From contig JAVBMF010000019.1 in the NCBI GenBank assembly GCA_031552735.1, positions 29,047 through 93,046 on the forward strand: 64,000 bases of DNA. Reading direction: 5' to 3'. Below are positions 16,945 to 25,886 of the stretch, piece by piece. The stretch comes from JAVBUY01 sp031552735. Its GTDB lineage: Bacteria; Bacillota; Clostridia; Christensenellales; Aristaeellaceae. Within the stretch, counting starts at the first letter, position 1. Each line of letters starts with the position of its first letter. Made by a program: the position numbers and the translations under genes. The notes beneath the pieces were generated by a model. That model saw only the letters and a program-made list of their open reading frames with translations, did not search any database and had not been told where the DNA came from.

Positions 16945-18333
16945 TTGGCGTTTAAGTACAAGCGCTCTGTCAACTCACTGATCCGGCTGCTTTTTGTAGT
17001 CGGTTTATTGGCGATTTTCTATCTGGGTTGGCAGTATGCTTATCTGGAGAGTACGTTCTTTGACGCGGGCAACTATGTGGTGATGTTCTCGTACGCGGTG
17101 ATGCTCATTTTGTTCATGGGCGTCTATGGCGGGCTGCGCGCCGGTTCGCTGCGCATCTCCAACCTGTTTTTGTCCTGCTTCTTCGCGCTGTTGTTCGCCA
17201 ATTTTTTCATGTATCTTGAATTGAGCCTGATTTCCCGCACCATGCTTGATGTGCCGCCCATTCTGCTCATCCAGCTAGGGCAGACATTGTTCGCGATGTT
17301 CGGCTGCTATGTGATGAACACTGTATACTACGCGATGAACAGTATCCGCGAAGTGGTGGCGATCTACAGCGGCGACGTGGCCGACGAAGCGGTGATCGCC
17401 AAGATGCAGCAATTCCACAACCGCTTTTCCATCGCCAAGGTGGTGGATGCCGCCATGCCGACCGAACAGATTCTGGCGGCGGTGGATCAGTACGACTCGG
17501 TGCTGCTCGGCGCGATGGAGCCGGGCCGACGCCTGGAGATTTTCAACTATTGCTATCGCAAAGGCAAGCGTATCAACATCATTCCCGAACCGGCGGATAT
17601 CGCACTGAATGTCGCGCATCAGACCCAACTGTTTGACACGCCGATTCTGCTGTGCAAAAACAGCGAACTGACACCGGAGCAGCGGCTGGTCAAGCGGCTG
17701 ATCGACCTGTCCCTGGCGCTGGTGCTGCTGGTGATCGTCAGCCCCATCATGCTGCTGTGCGCGCTGGCCATCAAGCTGCACGACGGCGGACCGGTGTTCT
17801 TCCGCCAGAAGCGATTGACGTTTGGCGGCAAAACGTTCAGCATCATCAAATTCCGCACGATGTGTGTCGATGCCGACAAGGATCGCAACCACGAAGCGTT
17901 GCGCGCTGTGCACAACGATGCGCGCATCACCAAGATCGGCGCGTTTTTGCGCCCTTATCGGTTGGACGAGCTGCCACAGCTATTCAACGTCATCACCGGC
18001 GATATGTCGATCGTCGGTCCGCGTCCCGAGCGCGTGGAACACTACGAGCTATATGGAAAAAACCTGCCGGATTTTTCACTGCGACTGCGCGCCAAGGCCG
18101 GACTGACCGGCTATGCGCAGATCTTTGGCCGCTACAACACCACGCCGAAAGACAAGCTGAACCTCGATCTGTTCTATATTGAGAGCTACTCGCTACTGCA
18201 AGACCTGCGCCTGATGTTCATGACCATCAAAATTCTGTTCGTGCGCGAAAGCAGCGCGGCCTTTGACGATGTCATGGACCTTCCCGCCAAAGACGCCACG
18301 GAAGCGCAGCGCAAAGACCAAGCGGTAAGCTGA
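16945..18333 (+). CDS. Polyprenyl-phosphate sugar phosphotransferase (WcaJ/CpsE type)
   Basis: About 462 residues. It starts exopolysaccharide repeat units by moving a sugar-1-phosphate to undecaprenyl phosphate at the inner membrane. Four N-terminal membrane segments are followed by a Rossmann-like middle and a further membrane helix (LSLALVLLVIVSPIMLLCA), then the catalytic domain GPVFFRQKRL, FSIIKFRTM, LRPYRLDELPQLFNV, DMSIVGPRPE and KAGLTGYAQI. The proposed start is TTG at 16945, preceded by AAGGGG at 8 nt; the upstream ATG at 16891 has no ribosome site. It is divergent from the glycosyltransferase-capE pair. No polymerase or flippase gene follows, so the locus is incomplete here. Confidence 0.88.
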   Translation: MAFKYKRSVNSLIRLLFVVGLLAIFYLGWQYAYLESTFFDAGNYVVMFSYAVMLILFMGVYGGLRAGSLRISNLFLSCFFALLFANFFMYLELSLISRTMLDVPPILLIQLGQTLFAMFGCYVMNTVYYAMNSIREVVAIYSGDVADEAVIAKMQQFHNRFSIAKVVDAAMPTEQILAAVDQYDSVLLGAMEPGRRLEIFNYCYRKGKRINIIPEPADIALNVAHQTQLFDTPILLCKNSELTPEQRLVKRLIDLSLALVLLVIVSPIMLLCALAIKLHDGGPVFFRQKRLTFGGKTFSIIKFRTMCVDADKDRNHEALRAVHNDARITKIGAFLRPYRLDELPQLFNVITGDMSIVGPRPERVEHYELYGKNLPDFSLRLRAKAGLTGYAQIFGRYNTTPKDKLNLDLFYIESYSLLQDLRLMFMTIKILFVRESSAAFDDVMDLPAKDATEAQRKDQAVS

Positions 18334-18355
18334 CCGCATCGAAAGGAGAGAAACT

Positions 18356-18730
18356 ATGCCCACGCCAATCGACACCTTTATTGAAGGGTTGGATGAAAAG
18401 GTCAAGCCTTTCGCGCAGGAAATTTGCGACACCATCCGCGCGGCGGTGCCCGAAAGCACCTCCGAAAAACTTAGCTGGGCGATGCCCACCTTTTATCTGC
18501 ATGGCAATCTGGTGCACTTTTGCCCCGCCACGCACCACATGGGTTTCTATCCCGGCTCGGAGGCGGTGGCGGCTTTCTTGCCGAGGCTAGCGGGTTTTTC
18601 CTGTGCAAAGGGCACCATACAGTTCCCGTATGCCAAGCCACTGCCCAAAGAGCTGATTGGCGATATCGTGCGGTTTTGCGTCGCGCAGAATATGGCCGAA
18701 GCAAAAGCAAAGGCGGATAAGAAAAAGTAG
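18356..18730 (+). CDS. DUF1801 protein (YdhG-like)
   Basis: 124 residues. The pattern IDTFIEGLDEKVKPFAQEI, SEKLSWAMPTFYLHGNLVHF, MGFYPGSEAV and KGTIQFPYAKPLPKELI is that of the DUF1801 fold, which includes YdhG, a proposed frataxin-like iron protein in Bacillus. The role is uncertain. AAAGGAGAG precedes the ATG. It follows the sugar transferase by 22 bp, so the two may be co-transcribed, and it ends at a strong terminator. Confidence 0.87.
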   Translation: MPTPIDTFIEGLDEKVKPFAQEICDTIRAAVPESTSEKLSWAMPTFYLHGNLVHFCPATHHMGFYPGSEAVAAFLPRLAGFSCAKGTIQFPYAKPLPKELIGDIVRFCVAQNMAEAKAKADKKK

Positions 18731-18739
18731 CTGCGTTAT

Positions 18740-18779
18740 AAAAAGATTCCTCGCCAGCCATGCTGACGAGGAATCTTTT
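18740..18779. terminator. Bidirectional intrinsic terminator
   Basis: AAAAGATTCCTCG and CGAGGAATCTTTT form a 13-pair stem with a smaller inner stem (CAGC/GCTG). It separates convergent genes. Its arm is the same 16-mer found in the terminator at 3849-3923. Confidence 0.88.
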
Positions 18780-18791
18780 GTATCAAAGCCT

Positions 18792-19967
18792 TTACGCCCC
18801 GATGAACCGTCTGATCCTGACCAGCGCCTCTTGCAGTTTGTCCATGGCGGTGGCATAGCAACAGCGGATATGCCCCTCTCCGCTCGCACCGAACGCGTCG
18901 CCGGGCACACAGGCCACCTGCTCGGCGCGCAGCAGCTTTTCACAGAACTCCTGCGAGGTCATGCCCGTGCGCTTGATGCTGGGGAATACGTAAAACGCGC
19001 CCAGCGGCTCGAAGCAGTCCAGCCCCATGTCGCGGAATGCCTCCACCATCAGGCGGCGGCGGCGGTCATAGCTGGCCATCATCGCCTTCACCTCGGCAAA
19101 ATCGGTTTCCAATCCAACACGCAGCGCTTTCTCTGCGGCGATCTGCCCCTGCGTCGGCGCGCACATGATGGTGTACTGGTGGATTTTGCACATCAGCGAC
19201 AGAATCTCCTTGGGACCGCACGCGTAGCCCATGCGCCAGCCGGTCATGGCAAACGCCTTGGAGAAACCGTTGAGCGTGATGGTGCGCGCCCACATGTCGG
19301 GCAGTGTGGCAAAGCAGGTATGCTGATAACCGCCATACGTCAGCTCCGCATAAATCTCGTCGGAGATCACCATCACATCGGTGCCGCGCAGCACATCGGC
19401 CAGCGCCGCGGCGTCCTCGGGGCGCAGCATCGCGCCGGTGGGGTTGTTGGGATAGGGCAGGATCAGCGCCTTGATATTGGACGTGATCGCCGCTTTCAGC
19501 GCGGCGGGTGTGAGGCGGAACTCCTCCTCGAACCGAGTCGGGATCGGCTTGGGCACACCACCGGCGAACACGACACCCGGCGCGTACGACACATACGACG
19601 GCTCGGGGATCAGCACTTCCTCGCCGGGCTTGACCAGCGCGCGCAGTGCCAGATCAATGCCCTCGCTAGCACCGATCGTGACCAGTATCTCGCTTGCCGG
19701 ATCGTACTGCACGCCAAAGCGGGTTTTCAGATACTCGGCAATCAGGCGGCGCAACTCGACACGGCCCCAGTTGGAGGTGTACTGCGTCATGCCGTTGACC
19801 AGCGACTGGATAGCGGCGTCGCGGATATTCCACGGCGTCACAAAGTCCGGCTCGCCAACACCCAACGAGATTGCGTCAGGCATCTCGCTAACGATATCAA
19901 AGAACTTGCGAATGCCGGACGGCGGCACCGCGGCGATTTCGGGATTGACCAATTTACTGTAATCCAT
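18792..19967 (-). CDS. Class I/II PLP-dependent aminotransferase (PatA/AspC-like)
   Basis: 391 residues with the fold type I markers: ISLGVGEPDF, GASEGIDLALRAL, LPYPNNPTGA, VISDEIYAELTY, and the PLP lysine in TLNGFSKAFAMTGWRMGY near residue 235. Enzymes of this group transaminate aromatic or aliphatic amino acids; the substrate is not determined by the visible motifs. The ATG at 19967 overlaps the Lrp gene stop by one base (TGATG), a sign of coupling; a GTG just before is an alternative. The linked Lrp/AsnC regulator suggests control by an amino acid that is the enzyme substrate. Confidence 0.9.
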   Translation of the reverse strand: MDYSKLVNPEIAAVPPSGIRKFFDIVSEMPDAISLGVGEPDFVTPWNIRDAAIQSLVNGMTQYTSNWGRVELRRLIAEYLKTRFGVQYDPASEILVTIGASEGIDLALRALVKPGEEVLIPEPSYVSYAPGVVFAGGVPKPIPTRFEEEFRLTPAALKAAITSNIKALILPYPNNPTGAMLRPEDAAALADVLRGTDVMVISDEIYAELTYGGYQHTCFATLPDMWARTITLNGFSKAFAMTGWRMGYACGPKEILSLMCKIHQYTIMCAPTQGQIAAEKALRVGLETDFAEVKAMMASYDRRRRLMVEAFRDMGLDCFEPLGAFYVFPSIKRTGMTSQEFCEKLLRAEQVACVPGDAFGASGEGHIRCCYATAMDKLQEALVRIRRFIGA

Positions 19968-20461
19968 CACGGCGACACCACCAGTCTGCGATCCTGCGCG
20001 TCGCCTTCAAAGACGACACCGCCGTACTTGTAGGTCTTGAGCATAAAGTGCGTCGCGGTGCCGGTGACGCTTTCCAGCGTGGACAGCTTGGAGGACACAA
20101 AGTTGGCTAGCTGCTTGAGCGTCGGTGCCTCGACCATGACCATCAGATCGTATGCGCCGCTCATCAGGTACAGTGAGGTGACCTCCTCGAATTGATAGAT
20201 GCGCGCGGCGATGTCGTCAAACCCGCGGTCGCGCTGCGGCTGCGTGCGCACCTCTATCACCGCCTGTACGCGCTCGCGATCGGTGCGCTCCCAGTTGATC
20301 ATCGCGGCGTACTTGACCAGAATGCGCTCTTTTTCCAGATGCTTGATCGCGGCCCGCACTTCGGCCTCGGTCGCGCCGGTCATCACGGCAATCTTGTCGG
20401 GCGCGACGCGCGCGTCCTCCGTCAGAATATCAATGATCTGCATTTCCAGCGTATTGAACAT
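19967..20461 (-). CDS. Lrp/AsnC family transcriptional regulator
   Basis: 164 residues. Residues 1-55 are a winged helix-turn-helix (LEMQIIDILTEDARVAPDKIAVMTG...ATEAEVRAAIKHLEKE) and residues 65-145 the RAM ligand-binding domain (VQAVIEVRTQPQRDRGFDDIA, YLMSGAYDLMVMVEAPT). Such proteins form octamers and answer to amino acids. It is directly upstream of and coupled to the aminotransferase, so autoregulation of this pair is likely. Confidence 0.9.
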   Translation of the reverse strand: MFNTLEMQIIDILTEDARVAPDKIAVMTGATEAEVRAAIKHLEKERILVKYAAMINWERTDRERVQAVIEVRTQPQRDRGFDDIAARIYQFEEVTSLYLMSGAYDLMVMVEAPTLKQLANFVSSKLSTLESVTGTATHFMLKTYKYGGVVFEGDAQDRRLVVSP

Positions 20462-20497
20462 GGTTGCTTCCTCTTTCTTCTATATAGAATAGACCGA

Positions 20498-22174
20498 CTA
20501 GAATAGTCCGACGATCACGCCGTTTTCATCCACGTCGATGGCCTCGGCGGCAGGCACTTTGGGCAAGCCGGGCATGGCGATGATGTCGCCCGAAAAGGCC
20601 ACGACGAAGCCCGCGCCCGCACTCAGCTTTGCCTGCCGAATCGTGATCTCGAACCCGGTCGGCGCGCCGACCTTCTTGGGGTCGTCGGAGAAGGAATACT
20701 GCGTCTTGGCAATGCACACCGGCAAATGGCCAAAGCCGCTCTGTTCGATTTGCCTGAGCTGTGAGGCCGCCGCCCCGGCAAACACCACGCCATCCGCGCC
20801 ATAGATTTTTTTGGCCACTGCCTCAATTTTTTGCGCAAGCGGCAGCTCATTTGGGTACGTCATAGCAAACTTGGCGGCGTCTGTCTTGTCGCAGCTGTCC
20901 AGCACATACTCGGCCAGCTCGCGGCCGCCTTCGCCGCCCTTGGCCCACACCTCGCACAGCGCGACGCGCGCGCCCTGCTCCTCGGCCGCTTTTTGCACCA
21001 GCGCGATCTCCGCGTCGGTATCGCTGACAAAGCGGTTGAGCGCCACCACTGGCTCGACGCCCCATACATTGCGGATGTTGGACAGATGGCGGATCAGGTT
21101 CGCGACGCCTTTTTCCAGCGCGGGCAGGTTTTCCGCAGCCAAATCGGCCTTAGCGACGCCACCGTGACTCTTGAGCGCGCGAATGGTGGCAACCAGCACA
21201 ATGCACGATGGCGCGAGCCCGGCGGCACGGCACTTGATGTCGATGAACTTCTCCGCGCCCAGGTCAGCGCCGAAGCCTGCCTCGGTCACCACATAGTCGG
21301 CCAAGCCCAGCGCGGTGCGCGTGGCGATAACACTGTTGCAGCCGTGCGCGATATTGGCGAATGGACCGCCGTGGATCAGCGCGGGCGTTCCCTCCAGCGT
21401 CTGCACCAGATTGGGGCGCAGCGCGTCACGCAGCAAGGCGCACATCGCACCCTGTGCTTTGATGTCCCCGGCGGTAATCAGCGTGCCATCGAAGCTGCGC
21501 GCCACCACAATGCGCGCCAGCCGCGCCTTCAGGTCGTCGATGTTCTCCGCTAGGCACAGCACCGCCATGACCTCCGAAGCGGTGGTGATGTCAAAGCCGT
21601 CCTCGCGCGGCATGCCGTTTGCCTTGCCGCCCAGGCCGCTGACAACACCGCGAAGCTGGCGATCATTGGTATCTAGGCAGCGCCGCCAGGTGATCTGGCG
21701 CGGGTCGATCTGTAGCGCGTTGCCTTGGGCAATATGGTTGTCCACCATCGCGGCCAATAAATTATTGGCGGCGGTGATGGCGTGCAAATCGCCGGTAAAA
21801 TGCAGATTGATGTCCTCCATGGGGATGACTTGCGCGTAGCCGCCGCCGGTCGCGCCGCCCTTCATGCCAAACACCGGGCCTTGCGACGGCTCGCGCAGGG
21901 CCAGCATCGCGCGCTTGCCCAGCTTGCCCATGCCGTCGGCCAAACCAATGGATACGGTGGTTTTTCCCTCGCCTGCCGGAGTGGGGTTGATTGCCGTGAC
22001 CAGCACCAGCTTGCCCTGTGTCTTGGCGGCGGGCAACTGCGTGTTGAGCACCTTGGCCTTGCTCTTTCCATAAAGCTCCAGGCAATCCTCCGGAATGCCT
22101 GCGCGCTGGGCGATCTCCTGAATAGGCTTAGGCTGTGCTGCCTGGGCGATTTGGATATCTGTCAGCACGGACAT
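20498..22174 (-). CDS. fhs: Formate-tetrahydrofolate ligase
   Basis: 558 residues, the family length. It joins formate to tetrahydrofolate with ATP, feeding one-carbon metabolism or the methyl branch of the acetyl-CoA pathway. Signatures: the nucleotide loop TPAGEGKTTVSIGLADG, REPSQGPVFGMKGGATGGGYAQV, HLTGD-like FTGDLHAI, EAGFGADLGAEKF and GGPFANIAHGCNS. The ATG at 22174 lies just after GGGAGGGG. Neighbouring one-carbon genes are not present, and it has its own promoter. Common in fermentative and acetogenic Clostridia. Confidence 0.97.
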   Translation of the reverse strand: MSVLTDIQIAQAAQPKPIQEIAQRAGIPEDCLELYGKSKAKVLNTQLPAAKTQGKLVLVTAINPTPAGEGKTTVSIGLADGMGKLGKRAMLALREPSQGPVFGMKGGATGGGYAQVIPMEDINLHFTGDLHAITAANNLLAAMVDNHIAQGNALQIDPRQITWRRCLDTNDRQLRGVVSGLGGKANGMPREDGFDITTASEVMAVLCLAENIDDLKARLARIVVARSFDGTLITAGDIKAQGAMCALLRDALRPNLVQTLEGTPALIHGGPFANIAHGCNSVIATRTALGLADYVVTEAGFGADLGAEKFIDIKCRAAGLAPSCIVLVATIRALKSHGGVAKADLAAENLPALEKGVANLIRHLSNIRNVWGVEPVVALNRFVSDTDAEIALVQKAAEEQGARVALCEVWAKGGEGGRELAEYVLDSCDKTDAAKFAMTYPNELPLAQKIEAVAKKIYGADGVVFAGAAASQLRQIEQSGFGHLPVCIAKTQYSFSDDPKKVGAPTGFEITIRQAKLSAGAGFVVAFSGDIIAMPGLPKVPAAEAIDVDENGVIVGLF

Positions 22175-22212
22175 TCCCCTCCCTTTATCATTGCCGATAG
22201 GCATTTTCTACA

Positions 22213-22241
22213 ATTATAGTGCATTGCCTGCCCGGGCGCAA
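22213..22241 (-). promoter_or_regulatory. Sigma-A promoter of fhs
   Basis: Minus strand TTGCGC (plus 22236-22241), 17 bp, TATAAT (plus 22213-22218), about 40 bp before the ATG. The rest of the gap to 22414 is AT-richer and shows no other clear element. Confidence 0.7.
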
Positions 22242-22414
22242 TGCCGCCTGTGCAAAATACGCGCGTCCATGCAATATTTTCCCCAATTACCGCATACCAC
22301 TAGCATATTCTCCCAATGTCCTGTAAAATAAATGCAGCAAGTGCCGCGCGCGAACCCGGGCGGCGACATCACCACCCCGCTAATCCCGTCGGCGGAGGAT
22401 GAAAGGAGCCCTAC

Positions 22415-23782
22415 ATGAATCGTTCCAAGATACTGCTGTCCTTTGCGCTCGCGCTGTGCATGGTCTGCCTTGGCGCGTGCTCCGCGCTGGCCGCGACCAA
22501 GGCTACGCCGGAGCCCAAAGGCCCGCCGACCGAAGTGCAGTTGGCTGCCATCGCCCTCATGCAGGAACAGGCACCGCCGCAAATCGCTGAGCTGGGCAAG
22601 GCCGCCAAAAGTGTCTGGGCGCAGGATATGTTTGCCCAAGCCACCATTTCGGATGTGGTTGCCGGCGCGACCACCAAGAACGGCAGCACGCCCGTGACCG
22701 CCACGGTCACATTCCCGCTATTGGCCAGCGGCATCACAGAAAAGACCAAGTATGACGGCAGCGATCCCAAGGCGTTTGTCGAGGGCCTGCTGGTCAAAGC
22801 CGCTGAGACCACAACCTATGCGCTACAGGCCACCGTCGCGCCCGACAAGGAAGGTGTGCCGCAGCTAAAGTGGCATGCCTCCAAGGGCCTCGTAGGGCTG
22901 AAAGCGCTGATCAACACCAAGGCCAAGGCTGCCAGCACGTCCTTCCAGAAGAAGGCCGCGATCACCGCGATTAGTGACCTGGCTTTCCCGCATGCCATCC
23001 GACTGCCCAAGATGGATGTGACCGGCGGGCTGTCCGCCATCAAGGTCACCGGCGTGCTGCCCGACCTGACTCTGCTGCATACGCTCGCCGCTGAAAAGGC
23101 GCTGTCGGTTATCGCCTACAGTGATACCGGCAAGGAAACCTCCAGCGAGGATGTAGACAAGCATTTCCAGGCCGAGCTGGATACACGCTTCGACACGTTC
23201 AAAAAAACCAAGACCGCCGCAAAAAAGTCCGATCCGACCGCCGAGCTCACCTTTGACCTGCACGCACTGGTCAACGAAGGCCCCGAGAGCTGTCCCGAGG
23301 TATCCACCTATCACGACGACTATCGCTTTACCAAAATGGTCGACACCATGTTGCTGATGAACCATGTGGAGGCGCTGCCCGAATACCCCGCGCAGGAGCG
23401 CCCCAAGACCGGCCAGTTGCAGGGCAAAAAGTCCGGCACGAAAGTCATCATCCGCCGCACCAAGGACGCCGGGGATTGCTGCGTGCGCTTTACACGCAAC
23501 AAAACAGGCGAATCTACCGTTCTGGCCTACATCCGCGACGGCGAACGTGTCACGATCTATCTGCCCAAGGGTCTCTACACGATGGAAGTTGGCTCCGGCA
23601 ACATTTGGTACGGCCCGGAACACACCTTTGGCCCAGACGGCACGTACGGCACTGATACCAATGTGGAGATCGAAAGCAACCAGTACTTCCACACCTTCAC
23701 ACTGGGTATTGTGCGCAACGCGACGGGCGACGAGAGGGGTTTGCTGGACGACCTAGACGCTGAGGACTTTTCCGCGAAATAG
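22415..23782 (+). CDS. Secreted protein of unknown family, first of two tandem paralogues
   Basis: 455 residues. The N-terminus is a signal peptide (KILLSFALALCMVCLGAC...ALAA); cleavage after ALA is likely, while LGAC could also serve as a lipobox, so a lipoprotein is possible. The mature part has no family I recognise. The C-terminal ~70 residues hold YTMEVGSGNIWYGPEHTFGP, shared with the next gene. Other shared points: PLLxSGxTxKxKY, PxLKW and FPHAxRxP. GGAG precedes the ATG. The gene ends acidic and is followed after 28 bp by its paralogue, so the two form one transcription unit. A wall-associated role is a guess. Confidence 0.8.
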   Translation: MNRSKILLSFALALCMVCLGACSALAATKATPEPKGPPTEVQLAAIALMQEQAPPQIAELGKAAKSVWAQDMFAQATISDVVAGATTKNGSTPVTATVTFPLLASGITEKTKYDGSDPKAFVEGLLVKAAETTTYALQATVAPDKEGVPQLKWHASKGLVGLKALINTKAKAASTSFQKKAAITAISDLAFPHAIRLPKMDVTGGLSAIKVTGVLPDLTLLHTLAAEKALSVIAYSDTGKETSSEDVDKHFQAELDTRFDTFKKTKTAAKKSDPTAELTFDLHALVNEGPESCPEVSTYHDDYRFTKMVDTMLLMNHVEALPEYPAQERPKTGQLQGKKSGTKVIIRRTKDAGDCCVRFTRNKTGESTVLAYIRDGERVTIYLPKGLYTMEVGSGNIWYGPEHTFGPDGTYGTDTNVEIESNQYFHTFTLGIVRNATGDERGLLDDLDAEDFSAK

Positions 23783-23810
23783 CGACTGTTAACAGAAAGA
23801 AGGCATACGC

Positions 23811-25151
23811 ATGACTCGATTCCTTCGTGTACTCTGTGTGGTTCTACTGATCGCACTGCTATCCACTGGCTTTGTGGCGCTGGCTGATGGCACAAACCGC
23901 GAAAGCATCGCAGAAAGTTGTACAAACCAAGAACTGATGCGCGAACTGAACGCGTGGGTGTCCGAGGTGTCGGACCCTTGGACGGCACAAATTCTGTCGA
24001 ACACCACCATCCGCACGGTCACCGCCGTGCCATCCCAGCTCAGCACCGTCACGGTGCACGTGGCGGTGGATTACCCGCTGCTGCACAGCGGCCTGACCGA
24101 TAAGAGCAAGTATGTGCCGGGCGAGTCGGATTATCAAACGATGCTGCGCGGTGTTGTGCAAAACATGCGCGAAAGCCAGAAAACGCTGGAACTGCAAGCC
24201 ATGGTCACCGTGCCCGAAGACGGCGGTGAACCAAAGCTGAAGTGGGCCAGCGGCAGAGGCTTCGACCGCCTCAAGCGCGCGGTGCTTGCCGACGCGGCCG
24301 CCGCCAACAAGTCTTATAATGGCCGCGCGCTGACAACGGCGCTGACGGACGCGATCTTCCCGCACGCGCTGCGCGTGCCGTCGCTGTCGCTTACGCCCGC
24401 GCTGGACAGCGCCACGCTGACCGCTATTGTCCCGGATGTGGATGCGCTGCTCCAGCAAACTGCTGACAGCATTTTCAAAACCATCGCTACCGCCAAAGTG
24501 GTGCAAAAGCCCACGCCTGATGCGCTGCGCGAGCAGTACATGGATAAGCTGGCGGCGCTGGCGCGCCAGTTTGGACTCAAATCAGACAAAAAGCTTGCGC
24601 CCGATGAGAAGAAGCAGTCCTTCACATTCGACCTAGGCAAGCTGGCTGAAGAAGGCATTTCCGGTTTCCCGGAGATCACGCAGTATCGTGCCGACTATCA
24701 GGCCAAACTGGACGCCACACTCTCCGCGCTGTCGGAGGAAGTCGGCACGCTGCCCGATTACCCGGTGGTCAAGGAGCCGCGATCGGGCATGATGGAGGGC
24801 AGCCGATTCGGCGAAGTCATTCGCATCACGCGCCCGAACGGCACCGACGACTGTGTGATCTTTTTCCGTTATCCCTGGTCGGAGAACATCGGCGAGATCA
24901 AAGTCTACGTCAACGAAGAGGACACCGCCATTGTGCGCGTCACGCCCGGCGAATACATCATGGAAGTGCATTCTGGCAAGCTTTGGTATGGCGAGGAGCA
25001 TTTGTTCGGCCCGAACACCAAGATGGAATCAACCCCTGTCGAAATCAAGGAGGGTCGCGTGTATTACACCGTGGTGTTGCCGGACGAAAGCGAGCCGATC
25101 GTCAAGATGCACTACATCCAAGGCGACGACGAGAGCTATAAGTTCCCGTGA
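23811..25151 (+). CDS. Secreted protein of unknown family, second tandem paralogue
   Basis: 446 residues with a signal peptide (FLRVLCVVLLIALLSTGFVALA). It is collinear with the preceding gene: YPLLHSGLTDKSKY, PKLKW, IFPHALRVPSL, a Lys-rich helical middle (residues 230-280), LPDYPVVKEPRSGMMEG and the C-terminal YIMEVHSGKLWYGEEHLFGP. The WYG-FGP motif recalls small beta domains of uncharacterised clostridial surface proteins, but no catalytic site is visible. AGAAAGAAGG lies before the ATG. A strong terminator follows, closing the two-gene unit. Confidence 0.8.
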   Translation: MTRFLRVLCVVLLIALLSTGFVALADGTNRESIAESCTNQELMRELNAWVSEVSDPWTAQILSNTTIRTVTAVPSQLSTVTVHVAVDYPLLHSGLTDKSKYVPGESDYQTMLRGVVQNMRESQKTLELQAMVTVPEDGGEPKLKWASGRGFDRLKRAVLADAAAANKSYNGRALTTALTDAIFPHALRVPSLSLTPALDSATLTAIVPDVDALLQQTADSIFKTIATAKVVQKPTPDALREQYMDKLAALARQFGLKSDKKLAPDEKKQSFTFDLGKLAEEGISGFPEITQYRADYQAKLDATLSALSEEVGTLPDYPVVKEPRSGMMEGSRFGEVIRITRPNGTDDCVIFFRYPWSENIGEIKVYVNEEDTAIVRVTPGEYIMEVHSGKLWYGEEHLFGPNTKMESTPVEIKEGRVYYTVVLPDESEPIVKMHYIQGDDESYKFP

Positions 25152-25161
25152 CCCATCACAG

Positions 25162-25189
25162 AGAGCGGCGGCAATGCCGCTCTTTTTTT
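25162..25189 (+). terminator. Intrinsic terminator after the secreted-paralogue pair
   Basis: Stem AGAGCGGC/GCCGCTCT followed by seven T, 10 nt after the stop of the second paralogue. Confidence 0.9.
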
Positions 25190-25271
25190 GTGGATTGCGC
25201 AAGGATTCGGCGCCCTTTGTGTCGAATGTGGGTAGCATGATTTTGGCTTGATCCATACAAAGGAGGCGCAC

Positions 25272-25781
25272 ATGATGTCGCCGATTACGCAGGACGATGC
25301 GCTCTATGCCTTGGAGCCTTGGCTAGGGCGGCCGTTGCTGTTGCGCAATCCCGCGCTGGGCAGTGATGTGGCGCTGCACTTAAACCGCTTTTTCTGCGAA
25401 AAGGACGAGGACGGGATGCCTGCCGTATCGCTGGACGAACTGCGCACACAGCTGGAGAGTCTGCTGTTCAACAGCGTCTATACCGCGACCGGCGGCACCA
25501 TGAAGGCCATCGCGCAAAACGGACAGCCTATCATGATTCGCACACAACAGTTGCCGGTGATTGCCGATGCGCTGATGGATTTGATCTTCTACCACCTGCC
25601 GATCAACGAGCCCTCCTTTGAGTTGCTGAACACCTATGCAATGCACCACACCTCGTTGCCCGCCATGCGCAGGCTGTATTTGGATTACGGTGCGTACATG
25701 CCGCCGATGAACCGCGATATCTTCCGGCGCGTAATCGTAGAAAACTTCGGACCGGAAGCCTATGGCGCATGGCTAAAGTAG
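25272..25781 (+). CDS. Hypothetical protein, 169 residues
   Basis: A well-formed gene with AAAGGAGG 7 nt before a double ATG; the next ATG (25275) is also possible. The product is soluble and mildly acidic with no signal peptide or membrane segment. Recognisable features are few: an N-terminal ALEPWLGRPLLLRNPALG and a C-terminal tyrosine-rich LYLDYGAYMPPMNRDIFRR. I do not recognise a family. It sits between a terminator and parA, 105 bp upstream of the parA start, and may have its own promoter or share one with parA. Confidence 0.75.
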   Translation: MMSPITQDDALYALEPWLGRPLLLRNPALGSDVALHLNRFFCEKDEDGMPAVSLDELRTQLESLLFNSVYTATGGTMKAIAQNGQPIMIRTQQLPVIADALMDLIFYHLPINEPSFELLNTYAMHHTSLPAMRRLYLDYGAYMPPMNRDIFRRVIVENFGPEAYGAWLK

Positions 25782-25799
25782 GGAAATTGGCGCTTGCTC

Positions 25800-25828
25800 T
25801 TTTCTTTCTATGGAAAATCCCGTATAAT
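25800..25828 (+). promoter_or_regulatory. Possible promoter of parAB
   Basis: A perfect -10 TATAAT at 25823-25828 lies about 60 bp before the parA ATG. The -35 is poor (TTTTCT at 17 bp), so only the -10 is convincing. Confidence 0.4.
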
Positions 25829-25886
25829 GCATGAATGTGAGTGTCTTTCGGGGCATTGCGCCCCGTGCAAGGAGGAACCCCTACCA

